Positions 7,701 to 17,641 of a stretch of 51,392 bases of DNA are shown piece by piece. Location: the NCBI GenBank assembly GCA_029298735.1, contig JANSLP010000243.1:1-51392 (forward strand), written 5' to 3'. The translations under genes and the position numbers were made by a program. A model generated the notes under the pieces. That model did no database searches, had not been told where the DNA came from, and saw nothing but the letters and a program-made list of their open reading frames with translations. Position 1 is the first letter of the stretch. Every line of letters begins with the position of its first letter. The stretch comes from Ophiostoma sp. CBS 140.51 (lineage: Eukaryota > Ascomycota > Sordariomycetes > Ophiostomatales > Ophiostomataceae).

Positions 7701-10687
7701 CACTGTACGATCGGGAAGCCTAGCGCGCGTACGGTGTCCGACGGCTCAAACAGCTGGTCGGGGCGGTACAGCTTGGTACTCGGCACCTGAGACTCTTGGC
7801 CCGGTGGGCCAGCCTCAGCGGGACAGAAGGGCGTCTTGCGCAGCTTGGCAATGTCGTTGCTGGGAATGTCGGAACGAACAGACGCCAGGTACTTGACCAG
7901 CTCGACGTGGCTCCAGCTCTTCTTGGCCGGTACCTTTTCAGACGTACCAGCAGCTCCCTGTGTGGCGGCACCGGCCGTCGGCTGGTTAAGCAAGCGCGTA
8001 AAGATGGTGTTAAGATCAATCGTCTTGCGAACACCCAGCTGCTGCAAGAACTTGTCCTTGAGGTGCTGGCAATTGGGTGCAACCACCGGCAGGTCGTCGA
8101 ACAGCTTGACCGACGGGAAGAAGGCCTCCTCGGGCTTCCGCATGCCCATGCGCGTGGGCATCGTGGTGTGCTGCTGGAGGATGAGCATAATGGACGTCTT
8201 GTGTGTCTGGCTCAGGTTGTCCCAGTTCTTGGAGATAACCATGAGAACCTGGGCAGCAAAGTTGGGATCTACCGTCAGGTTATGCTCCGCACCGAGCGAT
8301 GCCCGCGAATAAACGAGGTACTCAAGCCACGGCACAAGCTCCAGACTAGTCCAGCCCAGGACATTGAGTTGTGGGAGCGGGATGGAGTTTGTAATGGAGT
8401 ACGGGATCGTGGTTGGCGGAATGGGCAGGTTCGCAGGGATCCTATTGCCAGCCAAGTAGTGCTTGATACTCCGCAGTTCTATTATGCTGGGAGTGCCAGT
8501 CGTCTCGTCGACGACACTGGCCACGGCCACCTGCAACAGCTTGTGCACGCCGGAAAAGTCAAGCTCCTGAGCCATGGACCGAGCGGCCAGCCATTTCAGG
8601 AAGTGCACGAGCTGGTCGCGATTGAGCGGCTTGGACTCGAGCTCGGTTTTGACGTCGTCCATGGTGGCGTCCTGAATGATACCAAAGTCGTGAAGCTTCT
8701 TGATAAACGGGTCGTCCTTCATCTGTTCCACAATGACGGGGATGCCGTCGACAAACTTGCCAATCTCGCCGTTGCCCATGCGCACCTTGGCTGTAGACAA
8801 GACACCGCGACTGGAGAAGACGTCCAGGGTGGGTAGCGTGAAGGCTGTCCAGAACGCCTCTTCAATGATCTGACCGACGTAGGCGCTCGGCGTCGAGTCA
8901 CTGAAGGTATATGTCTTGAGAATATGGAGGGCTTCAGGGACGAAGTGGGCTACTTCGGCGGCTGTCGGCACGGGTACGACGTTGCTCTTGGAGACAACGG
9001 TGCCAGGGGCTGCAGCTGCCGCCCGGTTGGTCTCGACGAACTTGCGGAACTTGATGCCGAGGTCGTACATCTCGTTAATAAACGCCAGACGAACCAGAAT
9101 ACCGGCCACACGAAGCAGCTCCATGTTCCAGGTGCGCACCCAGCGAGCGTTCAGATCAATGGCTTCACGCTCAACAGTTGGGATCAGAGATGGTGCCGAG
9201 ACGTGCATACCGCCACCGGTCGTCTGCATGGTGGGGAAGCCAATGAAGATACGTCCGCCTGGCTTCTTGCTTGGAAGGACCGAGGCGAAGACGTCGGCAG
9301 GAGGGATGGCTGGTGTGTACGCTGGTGGTGGCGGCAGAGCGTTGGACGCTGATGGCGAGGCATTCGATTCTGACTTCTTATATGAGGACTTTCCTGCTTG
9401 TGTGATTGCCGGCGCTGTTGAAGCAGCTGCGGCTGCTGCCGACGCTTTATTCGCATCGTTGACAGCCTTGGCGACTGCCTCGGAAGCCATCACATCGTCG
9501 TAGGTCGACGTCAGGATGGCCATCTTGGTCGTCTTTGGTGGTGCTTTCTTGGTAGCACGCTCGAGCTCCGTGGCGAAGTTAGCAGACACGTTGGTCTTGA
9601 CCGAAGCCGACGTAACCCTCAAAAAGATACTGGCGCGGCCTGTTCCAGTCAAATTTTCTAACAAAGCATCCTGGGCGATCTTCTCTTCACGAGCGGCCTT
9701 GTTACGGGCCTCCTTTTGGGCAGACGAAGAGGACGAAGACCCCGTCAGCCGCGAGAAGAAGCTGCGGAGTGACGGCATGTCACCTGCAGACATGCCGTAT
9801 GTATCGGTCGTCTTGGAGCTCGACTGGTTGTTGCTGGTCGTGGCGACAGCGCTAGTGACTGGTTTCCAGGCCACAGCATGCATGTATGTGGCATCGATCT
9901 GGGCACTGGAGCGGTCAACACCAGCAACAGACATAAGCCCCTCCTTGGTGCGGACTTCGAGGTGCCGAGGAATGGACACGGCCACGCTCGGCGAGAGCTT
10001 CTTGTGCAAATCCAGAATCTTCCAGTCGTCGATCCAAAACTCAATGTGCTGCAGCGCAACAAAGGTCAGACTGGTGGCCAAGAACTGGCTGACGGACAGC
10101 AGGTTGGGCATCGCCGTGGTGTTGTTGCGGTAGTCTAGTACAAACGTCGTCTTGCCGACCTGGTCGGGCTCCAGGGCCTCTTCGGACATTGTCATCTTGC
10201 GTGTGAAAAGGGCGTTGCCCTTCCAGTAGAACGCCATAGCCTCGCGACCAGAGCGAATCAGAGGCTCCTCGCAGTCGGCAAAGACGCTGTAGAAACCGAC
10301 ACCAAACGCACCAATCTTGGTCTCGTCCGGATTGCCCTCGGCGATGCGCTTGAGACGGGCCCAGTCCGTCTTTGTAAACGCCTGGCCGTCGTTTTCGACA
10401 ATCAGTCGTGCTAGTGTGTGATGCAGGACCGTATGACGCAGCATAACGTTGGGGTTACTGGCAGCACCCGGAGGCACCGGCACAGACGTAGAGGGCGTGG
10501 TCTCCCACTTGATCTTGACAGTCGAAGCCTGGGCGTCGGCGGCGTTCTGGATCAGCTCACGGAGCGTGGTCCACTCGCCCGAGTAGCGTGCCAAAACCTT
10601 GTCGATGAGGGCGCGGGTATCGACGGTGACGGCCTCTTCATCCTCACCGTCGCGCAGGGCGGCGTCCCGCAGTTTTGAGTAGTCCAT
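4781..10687 (-). CDS. DUF3684-type giant protein: GHKL ATPase plus HExxH motif
   Basis: One uninterrupted exon encodes 1968 aa. The N-terminus is a sacsin/Hsp90-type GHKL ATPase: ELIQNAADA at residues 44-52 (N box), ENDGQAF near 98-104, and IGAFGVGFYS at 125-134 (glycine box). The middle, about 250-1500, matches what I know as fungal DUF3684. A charged coiled-coil-like stretch (AEEERRKALAAEQERIRADE) and an alanine run lie near residue 1600, followed by a disordered Gln/Ser-rich linker. Near the C-terminus is HELAHNLEQSH at 1884-1894, which has HExxHxxxxxH spacing as in WLM/SprT-like zinc peptidases, followed by VHSYYTETFVQQYF. The tail is Gly/Asn/Asp-rich. No molecular function is established to my knowledge. 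ATP binding is likely from the motifs; zinc binding and proteolysis are inferences. The start is the first ATG and leads directly into the ATPase fold. Confidence 0.9.
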   Translation of the reverse strand: MDYSKLRDAALRDGEDEEAVTVDTRALIDKVLARYSGEWTTLRELIQNAADAQASTVKIKWETTPSTSVPVPPGAASNPNVMLRHTVLHHTLARLIVENDGQAFTKTDWARLKRIAEGNPDETKIGAFGVGFYSVFADCEEPLIRSGREAMAFYWKGNALFTRKMTMSEEALEPDQVGKTTFVLDYRNNTTAMPNLLSVSQFLATSLTFVALQHIEFWIDDWKILDLHKKLSPSVAVSIPRHLEVRTKEGLMSVAGVDRSSAQIDATYMHAVAWKPVTSAVATTSNNQSSSKTTDTYGMSAGDMPSLRSFFSRLTGSSSSSSAQKEARNKAAREEKIAQDALLENLTGTGRASIFLRVTSASVKTNVSANFATELERATKKAPPKTTKMAILTSTYDDVMASEAVAKAVNDANKASAAAAAASTAPAITQAGKSSYKKSESNASPSASNALPPPPAYTPAIPPADVFASVLPSKKPGGRIFIGFPTMQTTGGGMHVSAPSLIPTVEREAIDLNARWVRTWNMELLRVAGILVRLAFINEMYDLGIKFRKFVETNRAAAAAPGTVVSKSNVVPVPTAAEVAHFVPEALHILKTYTFSDSTPSAYVGQIIEEAFWTAFTLPTLDVFSSRGVLSTAKVRMGNGEIGKFVDGIPVIVEQMKDDPFIKKLHDFGIIQDATMDDVKTELESKPLNRDQLVHFLKWLAARSMAQELDFSGVHKLLQVAVASVVDETTGTPSIIELRSIKHYLAGNRIPANLPIPPTTIPYSITNSIPLPQLNVLGWTSLELVPWLEYLVYSRASLGAEHNLTVDPNFAAQVLMVISKNWDNLSQTHKTSIMLILQQHTTMPTRMGMRKPEEAFFPSVKLFDDLPVVAPNCQHLKDKFLQQLGVRKTIDLNTIFTRLLNQPTAGAATQGAAGTSEKVPAKKSWSHVELVKYLASVRSDIPSNDIAKLRKTPFCPAEAGPPGQESQVPSTKLYRPDQLFEPSDTVRALGFPIVQWPNQAGNYYRKSSAEAQFLSALGLRQHPSVSELLEKMVSPDQNLRDKARTYFIANHQTHGYGSFNMHSTQLAIMPIQGGGSNAGNNEKQPQQLLVPPSACYYNPSAAILGFPILRMDLHAHATKFGVRSDPPMDECVKRLLAKPPRSQEDAVVVFKYFATRLADLSGNSLERLKKGAFVPVVRKTSVTASSAPVLNANGYPDEKKTASAAKTQSVQMTIEHVTPGSCYLGSSTTYGEIFDFVDFGINGNAFLFKCGSKSEPTKIEIAHLACNEPARLLSTLQTTERYLALLRSLAEELPRLKNDRELFRKMERAPFLLASREISHQRPQQQGGSSGGGGAFSSLFPSQNSATEAEDDDDEPPIRQYQLASAINISILDDYISYRLFKDKLMCAPEEDALEAFYLALGAQKLSQVVTEDIRIGAQSPSQDEATKLRSFVLERSKIFLYEYQKYRHDAIKHDIRWLEKNLSVEMVQGVSLRRSLRGSNETHTEKRSAASARSNTGSGYVLYVASKSRVDMYQVGQAICQLVLSRPSQQAYFFFEPFLKLDLLDLRARGYNVDRILRAKAAEARIAEEERRKALAAEQERIRADEREWAERSKVEREAAAAAAAAAAASGASAVARSPDHNRMPGGFDHDEEDDHSRAIQEFPPTDSERLQQQQQNAIKKKGLFSSLTRRLGLDNLNQDSGYSSAAGQEQSRSVTQETSSGDGVGTTHDEQNNDEGRVTNPAAVQQNMLNAIQATRPYGSSSVFTPPTTNVVKEQATYCDSNHAHDLAMIAQAPRGMNVFLARAVTIPPADFLARNSTVLASFETLLRDVAAVYDLAPETVQIYYDATGPTIAFNTNGSIFCNLRYFLQLHAHKLQVRDSNGNASQQARVDATVWWWVVLAHELAHNLEQSHNAVHSYYTETFVQQYFHKITARAASWGNAPVGGAGGASRLLPGAGGNNNDDDHDASASAPPSYDQATRPVNLMD

Positions 10688-12106
10688 AGCGGGCAGGACG
10701 AACAGTCGAGTGATTGTTGGATGTTTTCTCAGTGGTGTATGGGTATCTCAATGTGATTATGTTCGTCGTCGTAGAGCTATAAGCTCATCGTCGTCGTCTT
10801 TGGGATGTGAGACGCGGGATGTCGGAGGTTCGAGGAGCTCGTGGGAAAGGTCGAGTACAGCTCGGAAGAAAGGGAGGATGGTCGAGAAAGAGATGAAAGG
10901 ACAGTGAATACTCTAAAGTCTAATAAAAGCTCGGTAGTCTTGGGTATCTGTATGAAGTTGCCGCTGAAAATAGATTTGTGAAGCCGAAAGTGGCAGTTGA
11001 ATGGTTGCCGGACGAGGATGGGCCAGCCGAAAGTGGATATAGCAGAGCAAGGGGCAGCTTGGACAAAGACAAATAACGGCACAAGAATGCCAAATAAAAG
11101 AGATGCGGTGGGGCAGCAAGGCAGCCTCGTGGACGACGTACTGCTAAAAGGGGGCTGTTATCGTGATAATCCTTTTCAGATGTTAAAAACAAAGGTGCAA
11201 GGAGGTGGGAAAGGGAAGGTGAAGTTGGCCACCCCGGATTGTGCCACGATATCTTATCGCCAGTGTACAGTAGAGAAGGCAACCGCGACGTGTATCATGG
11301 GGGGCGGCAAGTGCGACACAACAACGCAGCAACAACGCCTCCACAGGCGGGAAAGAACGACCCAGTGGGTTCTACCGAGCGGGAAAGTGCAGCCCACTCA
11401 CCTATGACGGCTGTCCGGGAAGGCGCGACAGCGTGTTCGTTAGCTAATCCACCGAATGCGTGGCAGTGCCGCCTGTATTTGGAGCAGTGGCAAGCATGTG
11501 CTCCCCCCAAAATGCCCCACTATCGACCAGCCAAGACCCTGGGCAGACTTTCATCCAGTGATTTCGACTCGTAAAGGCAACGGCTACAGCCTTTAGCCCC
11601 AAAATGCTGGATTACAGGGACTCGAGAGACTTCACAACGGGACAACGTCTGCCCACAGGTCAACCTTGCGCTACTCTCCATGGTTTCTTGACTCGACTGA
11701 CACCCCGCGGTGTCCCGAACAAGAAGCTGCTTGTTATATATCTTTTTCAGTAGTGTCGGGTTAACGATTTACTTGTACAAGTCTTTGATAATTCACCCTA
11801 AATTATGAGTCCGTATTTTTGAGAACGAGTTTCCTTCTACAATGACGAGGCTGTGGTATCAATCATGTCAGATATTTTGAATGTCTATTAATTCGTATTG
11901 TACAATCTCCTTAATCCAGATTTCAACTAGTAATGCATATGTATCGAAAGAGATTAAAAACGTAAAGAAAATAATGACGACGCACGACATATGTCCTCCG
12001 CATTAAAAGAGCTTCTCCATCCTATCCTCCTTTTGATTCTTGTTTGCACCAGTCTTGTATTCGTCCACTCTCCTCCGCCGCCTATTCTATTCCTTCCTAC
12101 AACCTC
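10688..12106. other. Intergenic region upstream of the DUF3684 gene
   Basis: This 1.42-kb stretch lies between the start of the DUF3684 gene and the stop of the CLPTM1 gene, both on the minus strand. It should contain the DUF3684 promoter and leader and the CLPTM1 terminator. The part from 11700 to 12000 is markedly AT-rich. Open frames of up to 136 codons on either strand show no domain. I see no RNA gene. Confidence 0.55.
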
Positions 12107-14202
12107 TCATTTCCGCTTCTTCGTGGCCTTGCTGGTTTTGGCGTCTGTTCCCGACGTCTTGGCTGACGCGGGGGTAGAAGACGAAACCTCGGCCTCGACC
12201 TCGGCGGCCGGCAAAGGCTTCTTTTCGTCGCCCTCGGTAACGGCTTTGGCCTTGGCCGCCGCCAATGCAGCCGCCTCGTCCTCATCGTCACCGCCCTGGC
12301 CAAACTCGTTGACACGAGTGTAGTCGACGCGGTAGGCCCAGCGCTGGTAGATGTAAATAAAAAAGATTATGTCGTCGCGGAAGGTAGCGAGACGGTGCAG
12401 GAACGGCATCTTGATGGTGAAAGCAAACAAGTCGTCAATGAACGTGTTCAAGAACTTGTACATCATGGCCTTGCCGGGCATGTGGGCGACGCTCTTGAGG
12501 CGGTAGTTGATGTAGAGCGAGGGGACCATCATGAGGAAGCCATAGGCGTAGACAGAGCCGACAAGGGTGGCAATGACGTAGCTATACCACGACTTGTGGG
12601 TGTCGTAGACGAGCGAGTAGATGGCGTAGGCTAGGAGCAGGGGGACGGCGGCTATGTACATGTACTTGAAGGCAATCTCGTCGTACTCCTTGGTCTTTTC
12701 CTCGGTCTCGGTGAGCTTGTGCTTGTCCTCGAACGCAATGCGGTACGGCAGCAGCGAACCGGGCGGCGCATCGCGCACGCGCACGTCGACGACGGTCGTA
12801 ATTTTCCACAGCTCAATGACAATACCCACACTCTGCGAGCCCAAAATCATCCAGGACGTGTTTTGCGAGTTGTCAATGAGGTACAGGAAGATGACCGTCT
12901 GCATAAAGACATTGGCCAGGATCGAGCGCACCGAGATGCCGACATTGTCCTTCTTCTTGCGGTAGTGCGAAATGTCCGAGCCAAAGGCCAGCATCTCCAG
13001 GAAGAGGTGGGCAATCGTGACGACGACCGTCACAGCCAGCAGGTACGGGTTGGTGTCCAGCAAAATGTCCTTGACCATTTCAATCTCGGTACCGTCGCCG
13101 CCACCGGGCAGAGCGTTGCCGAACGCGGCCTGGCGTGCCGACTCACGACCGCTCGCTTCGATGCTGGCCATGAGCTTGAATTGCCAGTCGGCAAGGTTGC
13201 CGAGATCGAGGTGCATGGGCAGCTCAGTCACGGTATCGTTCAACAAAGTCATATGGGTCTTGAGCTGCCAGAACGTGTTGACAAAGAGCACCGGGTAGTA
13301 CCACGAGTTCTGGCCAGAGCCGTCGCGCGCACCCGTGGCCTCGGGGTGGATAAACTGCTGGATGGCAGGGGCCGAGCCGGGGTAGTCGATGAGGCCACTG
13401 GAGGGGATGAACGAGAGCGAAGTGTTGGGGTGGTAGTAGCTGGCAATAATGGGACCGGGCGAAGTGTCCTCTTCCTCAATATCGACTTCGCCGTCGACAC
13501 CAGCCTCGTCCTTGCTGGCCAGCAGGTTGCGCGTCTTGTGCTCCTTCTTCTTGACAATGTACTGCGTCAGCGGGTAGGCGAAGCAGTAGGCGGCGGAACG
13601 GTCGTAGCTGGGGCTGTAGGGGTCGAGCTCAGCGCCCTCAAGGCCGATAAAGAAGTGGCCCCACAGCGTGCCGTTGTTCTGGACGGCCTTGGGCACCTGG
13701 ATCGTCGTGTCGATAGAGCGCTTGTCCTTGTAGTCGCCGAGGCCAAAGGCCTTCTCCGAGAGCACGACGGGGTCCGAGTTGTCGGCGTTGAGCGGCTTGG
13801 CTTGGTAGGTCGGCGAGACGGCAATGACAATGTCGAGCTTGCTGTCCTCGGGCCACATGGCAGCCAGACGCTGCGGCACATGGTTGTAGACGGCGCCTTC
13901 GTCGAGGTGGTCTGGGCGCGCGTGGTACGGCGGGATGGCACCTGTGGCCACGGGCACCTTGACGACGTTGCCGCTGGCGTCCGTAGTGGTCGCAGTCGTG
14001 GCAGCGGCGTCCTGCTTGGGCGCAAACTGCCTCATGAGCAGCTGCATGCCAACGAACATGGCGCCCATCTGCAGCATGCGCGACATTGTGGAGGTCTGAC
14101 AGAAGTTAGAAAGTAGTCTCAAAGGTTTCTGAGAGGACAAAACAAACGTACGCCTTGCGGCTCCTCCTGGCCGGCAGCCGGGGCTGCGTTTCCTTCCGGC
14201 AT
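12107..14202 (-). CDS. CLPTM1-family multi-pass membrane protein
   Basis: The protein belongs to the cleft-lip-and-palate transmembrane protein 1 family. Animal members act at the ER in receptor trafficking (CLPTM1) and in scrambling glucosaminyl-phosphatidylinositol for GPI anchors (CLPTM1L). Exon 1 is 14202..14152 (17 codons, MPEGNAAPAAGQEEPQG), the intron is 14151..14096 (GTACGT, branch CTAAC, acceptor GTCAG), exon 2 is 14095..12107; total 679 aa. After a short hydrophobic stretch (MLQMGAMFVGMQLLM) comes a large luminal domain, then at least five hydrophobic segments in the C-terminal half, such as YLLAVTVVVTIAHLFLEMLAF and VFMQTVIFLYLI. The conserved string FLNTFIDDLFAFTIKMP is present. 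The C-terminus is Ala/Lys-rich and ends KKRK, compatible with ER retrieval. Which animal paralogue it matches in function cannot be decided here. Confidence 0.92.
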
Positions 14203-16279
14203 CCTGGCGATGTTTCTTAAAGTCGATCTGTCGATGTGAAAAATATCGAGATCTCCGGATATCGAAATCAGGGGCAAAGAGGTGACTGTCGACAAGTCAA
14301 TTCGGCGGGCACGCAGGTATCGTCGAATTGATCGACCTACTCGTGTCGTGTCGAAAGAGGTGCAATCGGCGGATGGTTGCACGTTGCTAATTGCGCAGAG
14401 AGAGTGGAAGCAGAGCAAATCGGAGTCTGGGAGCAACTTCAATTGGAATGGGAGAGAGGTCAGAGTGCTTGCCGCAAATTGCCTGCACGTTCAGGAGCGG
14501 GCCTGGCCGCAAAAGGCAGTCGCGCAATTGGACGCTATCGATGGGGCTGTTAGCTAGCACGTCAATATCGCTGGCTCGGCGCTCCTTTTCGCAGTGCAGC
14601 GTGTCCTCAACAGCAGGGTTGGTGAGTTCTGGAAGGGGCGCTCGTTGCGTCGTGGGTGTGCTGCTTGCCTAAATCGGCAAGAACAAGGGCGAATCAGCGC
14701 TGCGTCTGGGCGCACGGCGGGAAGTGACGACCGTGCTGTGGGTGCCAGCTGCCCGCATTACGTAACGACGCATATTCGCTGGAAGAGGGGATCACAGGGC
14801 CTAAACGTGCGCTGTAATACAGGGCTTGTAGCGCACTTTACTACAGCTGTCAATATCACGAAGTCTTTCTGATATCGTATTTACTTTCTTCTTTGCAACA
14901 ACCTCAATCTGCATGGCTTGTGCGACCAAACTTCAGGTCGCGTGCCCGATTGCGCAGTACTGAGGCGCCTTGCATGCACAATCGGATAATTATTGGCAAA
15001 CGACCTCGACATTGACTTGCATCATTGACAACAAACAGACCTTAAGCTTGTCTTTCACGTTTCGTTTCCCATAGTCTTCGATGGCCACTGATCTTTGTAT
15101 CGGATGCTGTCAACGGGTAGCTATCCTACCTTGGCGGCTCACCGAGTATCGGTCATTTCCTCCATAACAAAAACGCGGACACTGTTCGTTGGTCCGTCCA
15201 GCTTGGTTCTCCTGGGTCTTGAAGGTCACGAGCACATGTTTGCTACACCGAGTCTCCGCCTGCCAACGCATATACGCAAACTGTCACAACATAGACAGCT
15301 GCTGGCTGTGTGACTGCCATGAACGACAACGGGAGCCGCCGCAGCCGGAATGTAAGAGAATATATCAAAAGACCAGAGAAAAAGACAACGGACAGAAGTT
15401 ATGCCAAAAGACAGAATTGGGCCGAAAGTTGTACTCTCCGCACTCTCGGGCCTATGTGGTCGTACAGCATTACACTAACAAGCACACTGGACGTCAAACC
15501 GTTGACAACCGCGAACGCGGTGATCGTCAACTTTCTGTTTTTTTGTTAGTATAAAATTTCCAAAAATGTCTTGATATTTGTTCACGTGAGTATCCCTTCA
15601 CCGGAATACTTTCTTCATCTAAGGAAGGAACGCCGTCTTCGGGAAGTTTGATACGACTCGCCCGACTCACCCGCTCTTTCTGCTTTCGGCGCACGTCGCC
15701 CCCCAACGTTCGAGTCATCCCCGCTGACGGCGTCATTGCCGTGTCTTGTCTTTTTGCTCCTTCTCCGTATTAGCGTACCTGCCTTTGAGTTGTTCCTCTT
15801 TCAGGTCCCCCCTCAGTCCCCTCAGTACCCTCAAAGAACGCCCCCAATGCCCCTGTATTCCGTACTGCGTGGGCCTGTGATTGGCCTTCCCGCTTACGAC
15901 CAGCCCTCTTTGTGAAGTGTGCGTCAGTGCTTTCTCCAAAACCCAGACGCCAACAGTCAAGAGCCAAAAGGCAGGCGCAACGGTGGGCTTCTGCTTCTGT
16001 TAGTTGACCATATAAACGGCCGAGCCACCTCCTTCCTTCTCTTTTTGTCATTGACAAAACTTTTTCGGCTCCTGCCTAGAATTGATATTTGCTCTTTTCG
16101 GCTCTTGTTGATATGATTTAGATATAAATTTACATCTTCATTCTTTTCTTCTTTGACTCCTCAATAACCCACAACAACACTTAACAGCATCCCTAGTTTA
16201 ATCCTACTTCTCCTCCCCTCCCAACGCCCCTCTTCTTCTTCAACATCTTCTTTGCGCCAACCGACATTTCTCGCCCACC
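14203..16279. other. Intergenic region, divergent promoters of CLPTM1 and LOG genes
   Basis: This is 2.08 kb between two divergent starts. The last 250 bp before the LOG gene are a C/T-rich leader ending CGCCCACCATGG. I see an inverted repeat TCAATTCG/CGAATTGA at 14297..14331 and a strong hairpin sequence at 15502..15530. Open frames of up to 121 codons show no recognisable product. Confidence 0.55.
15502..15530. repeat. Inverted repeat with perfect ACCGCG-AA-CGCGGT core
   Basis: The core is a 14-bp perfect inverted repeat (15508..15521), and an outer TTGAC/GTCAA pair extends the symmetry. It lies in the promoter-sized space about 760 bp before the LOG gene. It could be a binding site for a dimeric regulator; nothing ties it to a known factor. 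Confidence 0.5.
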
Positions 16280-17230
16280 ATGGAGTCCGGCGGTGCTTCT
16301 CCTATGCCTTCGGCGTCTCGGACGTCGACTCCGACCACAAATGCGACTGTGCACTCGAACCTGTCCCAGGTCACCTCCGTTGACGATTTTGCCGACCCCT
16401 CCGTGCCCAAGAAGACCAAGATCTGTGTCTACTGCGGCTCGTCTCCGGGCAAGAACCCAGTCTACATGCAGGCAGCGCGGGACCTCGCCAGAGTCATGGC
16501 CGAGAACAACATTGGATTAGGTAGGTCAAATTGTACCCCCCCAAAATATTGAATATCCCCACTAACCTGCGTAGTATACGGCGGCGGAACTGTCGGTTTG
16601 ATGGGCGAGCTGGCCCGGTCGCTGGTCGCACTGGCCGGCCCCGACGCTGTCCACGGCATCATCCCCGAGGCTCTCGTCCGGTACGAACGCGACCCCAACT
16701 ACACCTCCCGCACACGCGCAGCGGCTGCACAGGCCAAGGCCGAGGGCGGCGACACACGGCAACTTGTGGACAACACCAATGGCGAGCCCGCCACCAATGG
16801 TAACGTCAACAGCGCTCCGGTGACAGGCAACGACGACCTGGCCATCCCGGCGGAAGAAATTTTTGGCAAGACCACCGTCGTCAAGGACATGCACACTCGC
16901 AAGCGCATCATGGCGCAAGAAGTGCTGCAGGCCGGCCCCGGTAGCGGTTTTATTGCACTGAGCGGCGGCTACGGCACCTTTGAGGAGCTGCTCGAGACGT
17001 CGACGTGGAACCAGCTGGGCATCCACAACAAGGGTGTCTGTGTGCTCAACATCAACGGCTTCTACGACGGCCTCTTCTCGTGGATCCGCACGAGCGTCGA
17101 CGAGGGCTTCATTTCGGAGGGCAACTCGGGCATCATTGCCGAGGCCAAGACGGCCGAAGACGCGATCCTGGCGCTGCGGAACTACCAAGTGGCGCCGTCG
17201 GTGCTGAAGCTGTCGTGGGACAAGCAGTAG
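16280..17230 (+). CDS. LOG-family protein (cytokinin riboside monophosphate phosphoribohydrolase-like)
   Basis: LOG proteins cleave nucleoside 5'-monophosphates to base and ribose 5-phosphate; many were once annotated as lysine decarboxylases. Exon 1 is 16280..16520, the intron 16521..16574 (54 nt, GTAGGT, branch CTAAC, acceptor GTAG), exon 2 16575..17230; 298 aa. Visible motifs: VYCGSSPGKNPVY (residues 50-62), VYGGGTVGLMG (81-91), MHTRKRIM (186-193, with the catalytic arginine), and SGGYGTFEE (210-218). The last replaces the canonical PGGxGTxxE proline with serine. About 50 residues (about 124-175) rich in Ala, Asn and Thr interrupt the core between the PEAL segment and the MHTRK segment. 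The first 40 residues are Ser/Thr-rich. The natural substrate in this fungus is unknown; no partner cytokinin-type gene is adjacent. Confidence 0.9.
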
Positions 17231-17641
17231 ACAGACACTCTTTTGTGTCTCTTGGTTTTCCTATGTCTCTTCTGGCGCCCTCACGATTTATGCATATTTG
17301 GATAGCGGTCCTTCTCTCTCCTGCATTAATTAGAACGGCGTTTTTGGTCTACACATTGCGTTAGACTTTCTCCTGCCTTGGTTTCAATACATCAATTCGT
17401 CCTCAATATGTTTCATCATGTCAAGTGCACAGTGGTCTGGAACGTTGCGTGTCGTATTTTCGTAGTAGTACAATTGTTAAATGCGTAAAAAATGGAATCG
17501 TTCCCACGCTGGATCTTCTCGTTCCTAGCTCGTTCTAGCTATGCTACCATCGTCCTGTAGCACCCCTTCTCTAACTCATCCTGCCCATCACGGCCGTAGT
17601 TTCAACAGCAGGACAAAGTCAGGAGATTGTCTCTACTCGGT
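17231..17641. other. Convergent spacer between LOG and PRE5 genes
   Basis: The 3' ends of a plus-strand and a minus-strand gene meet here. The 411 bp are T-rich on the plus strand after 17230 and should hold both polyadenylation regions. I see no gene. Confidence 0.6.

Noticed and set aside
7796..8836. 346-codon plus-strand ORF opposite the DUF3684 gene
   Set aside because: Antisense shadow with no domain or leader.
11600..11640. Alu-like string ATGCTGGATTACAGGGACT
   Set aside because: Short chance resemblance to a primate repeat; nothing else in the region supports a SINE.
12719..14116. 465-codon plus-strand ORF opposite the CLPTM1 gene
   Set aside because: It is a mirror of the coding strand caused by G/C-rich third positions, has no domain and no plausible splice structure, and CLPTM1 motifs are certain on the other strand.
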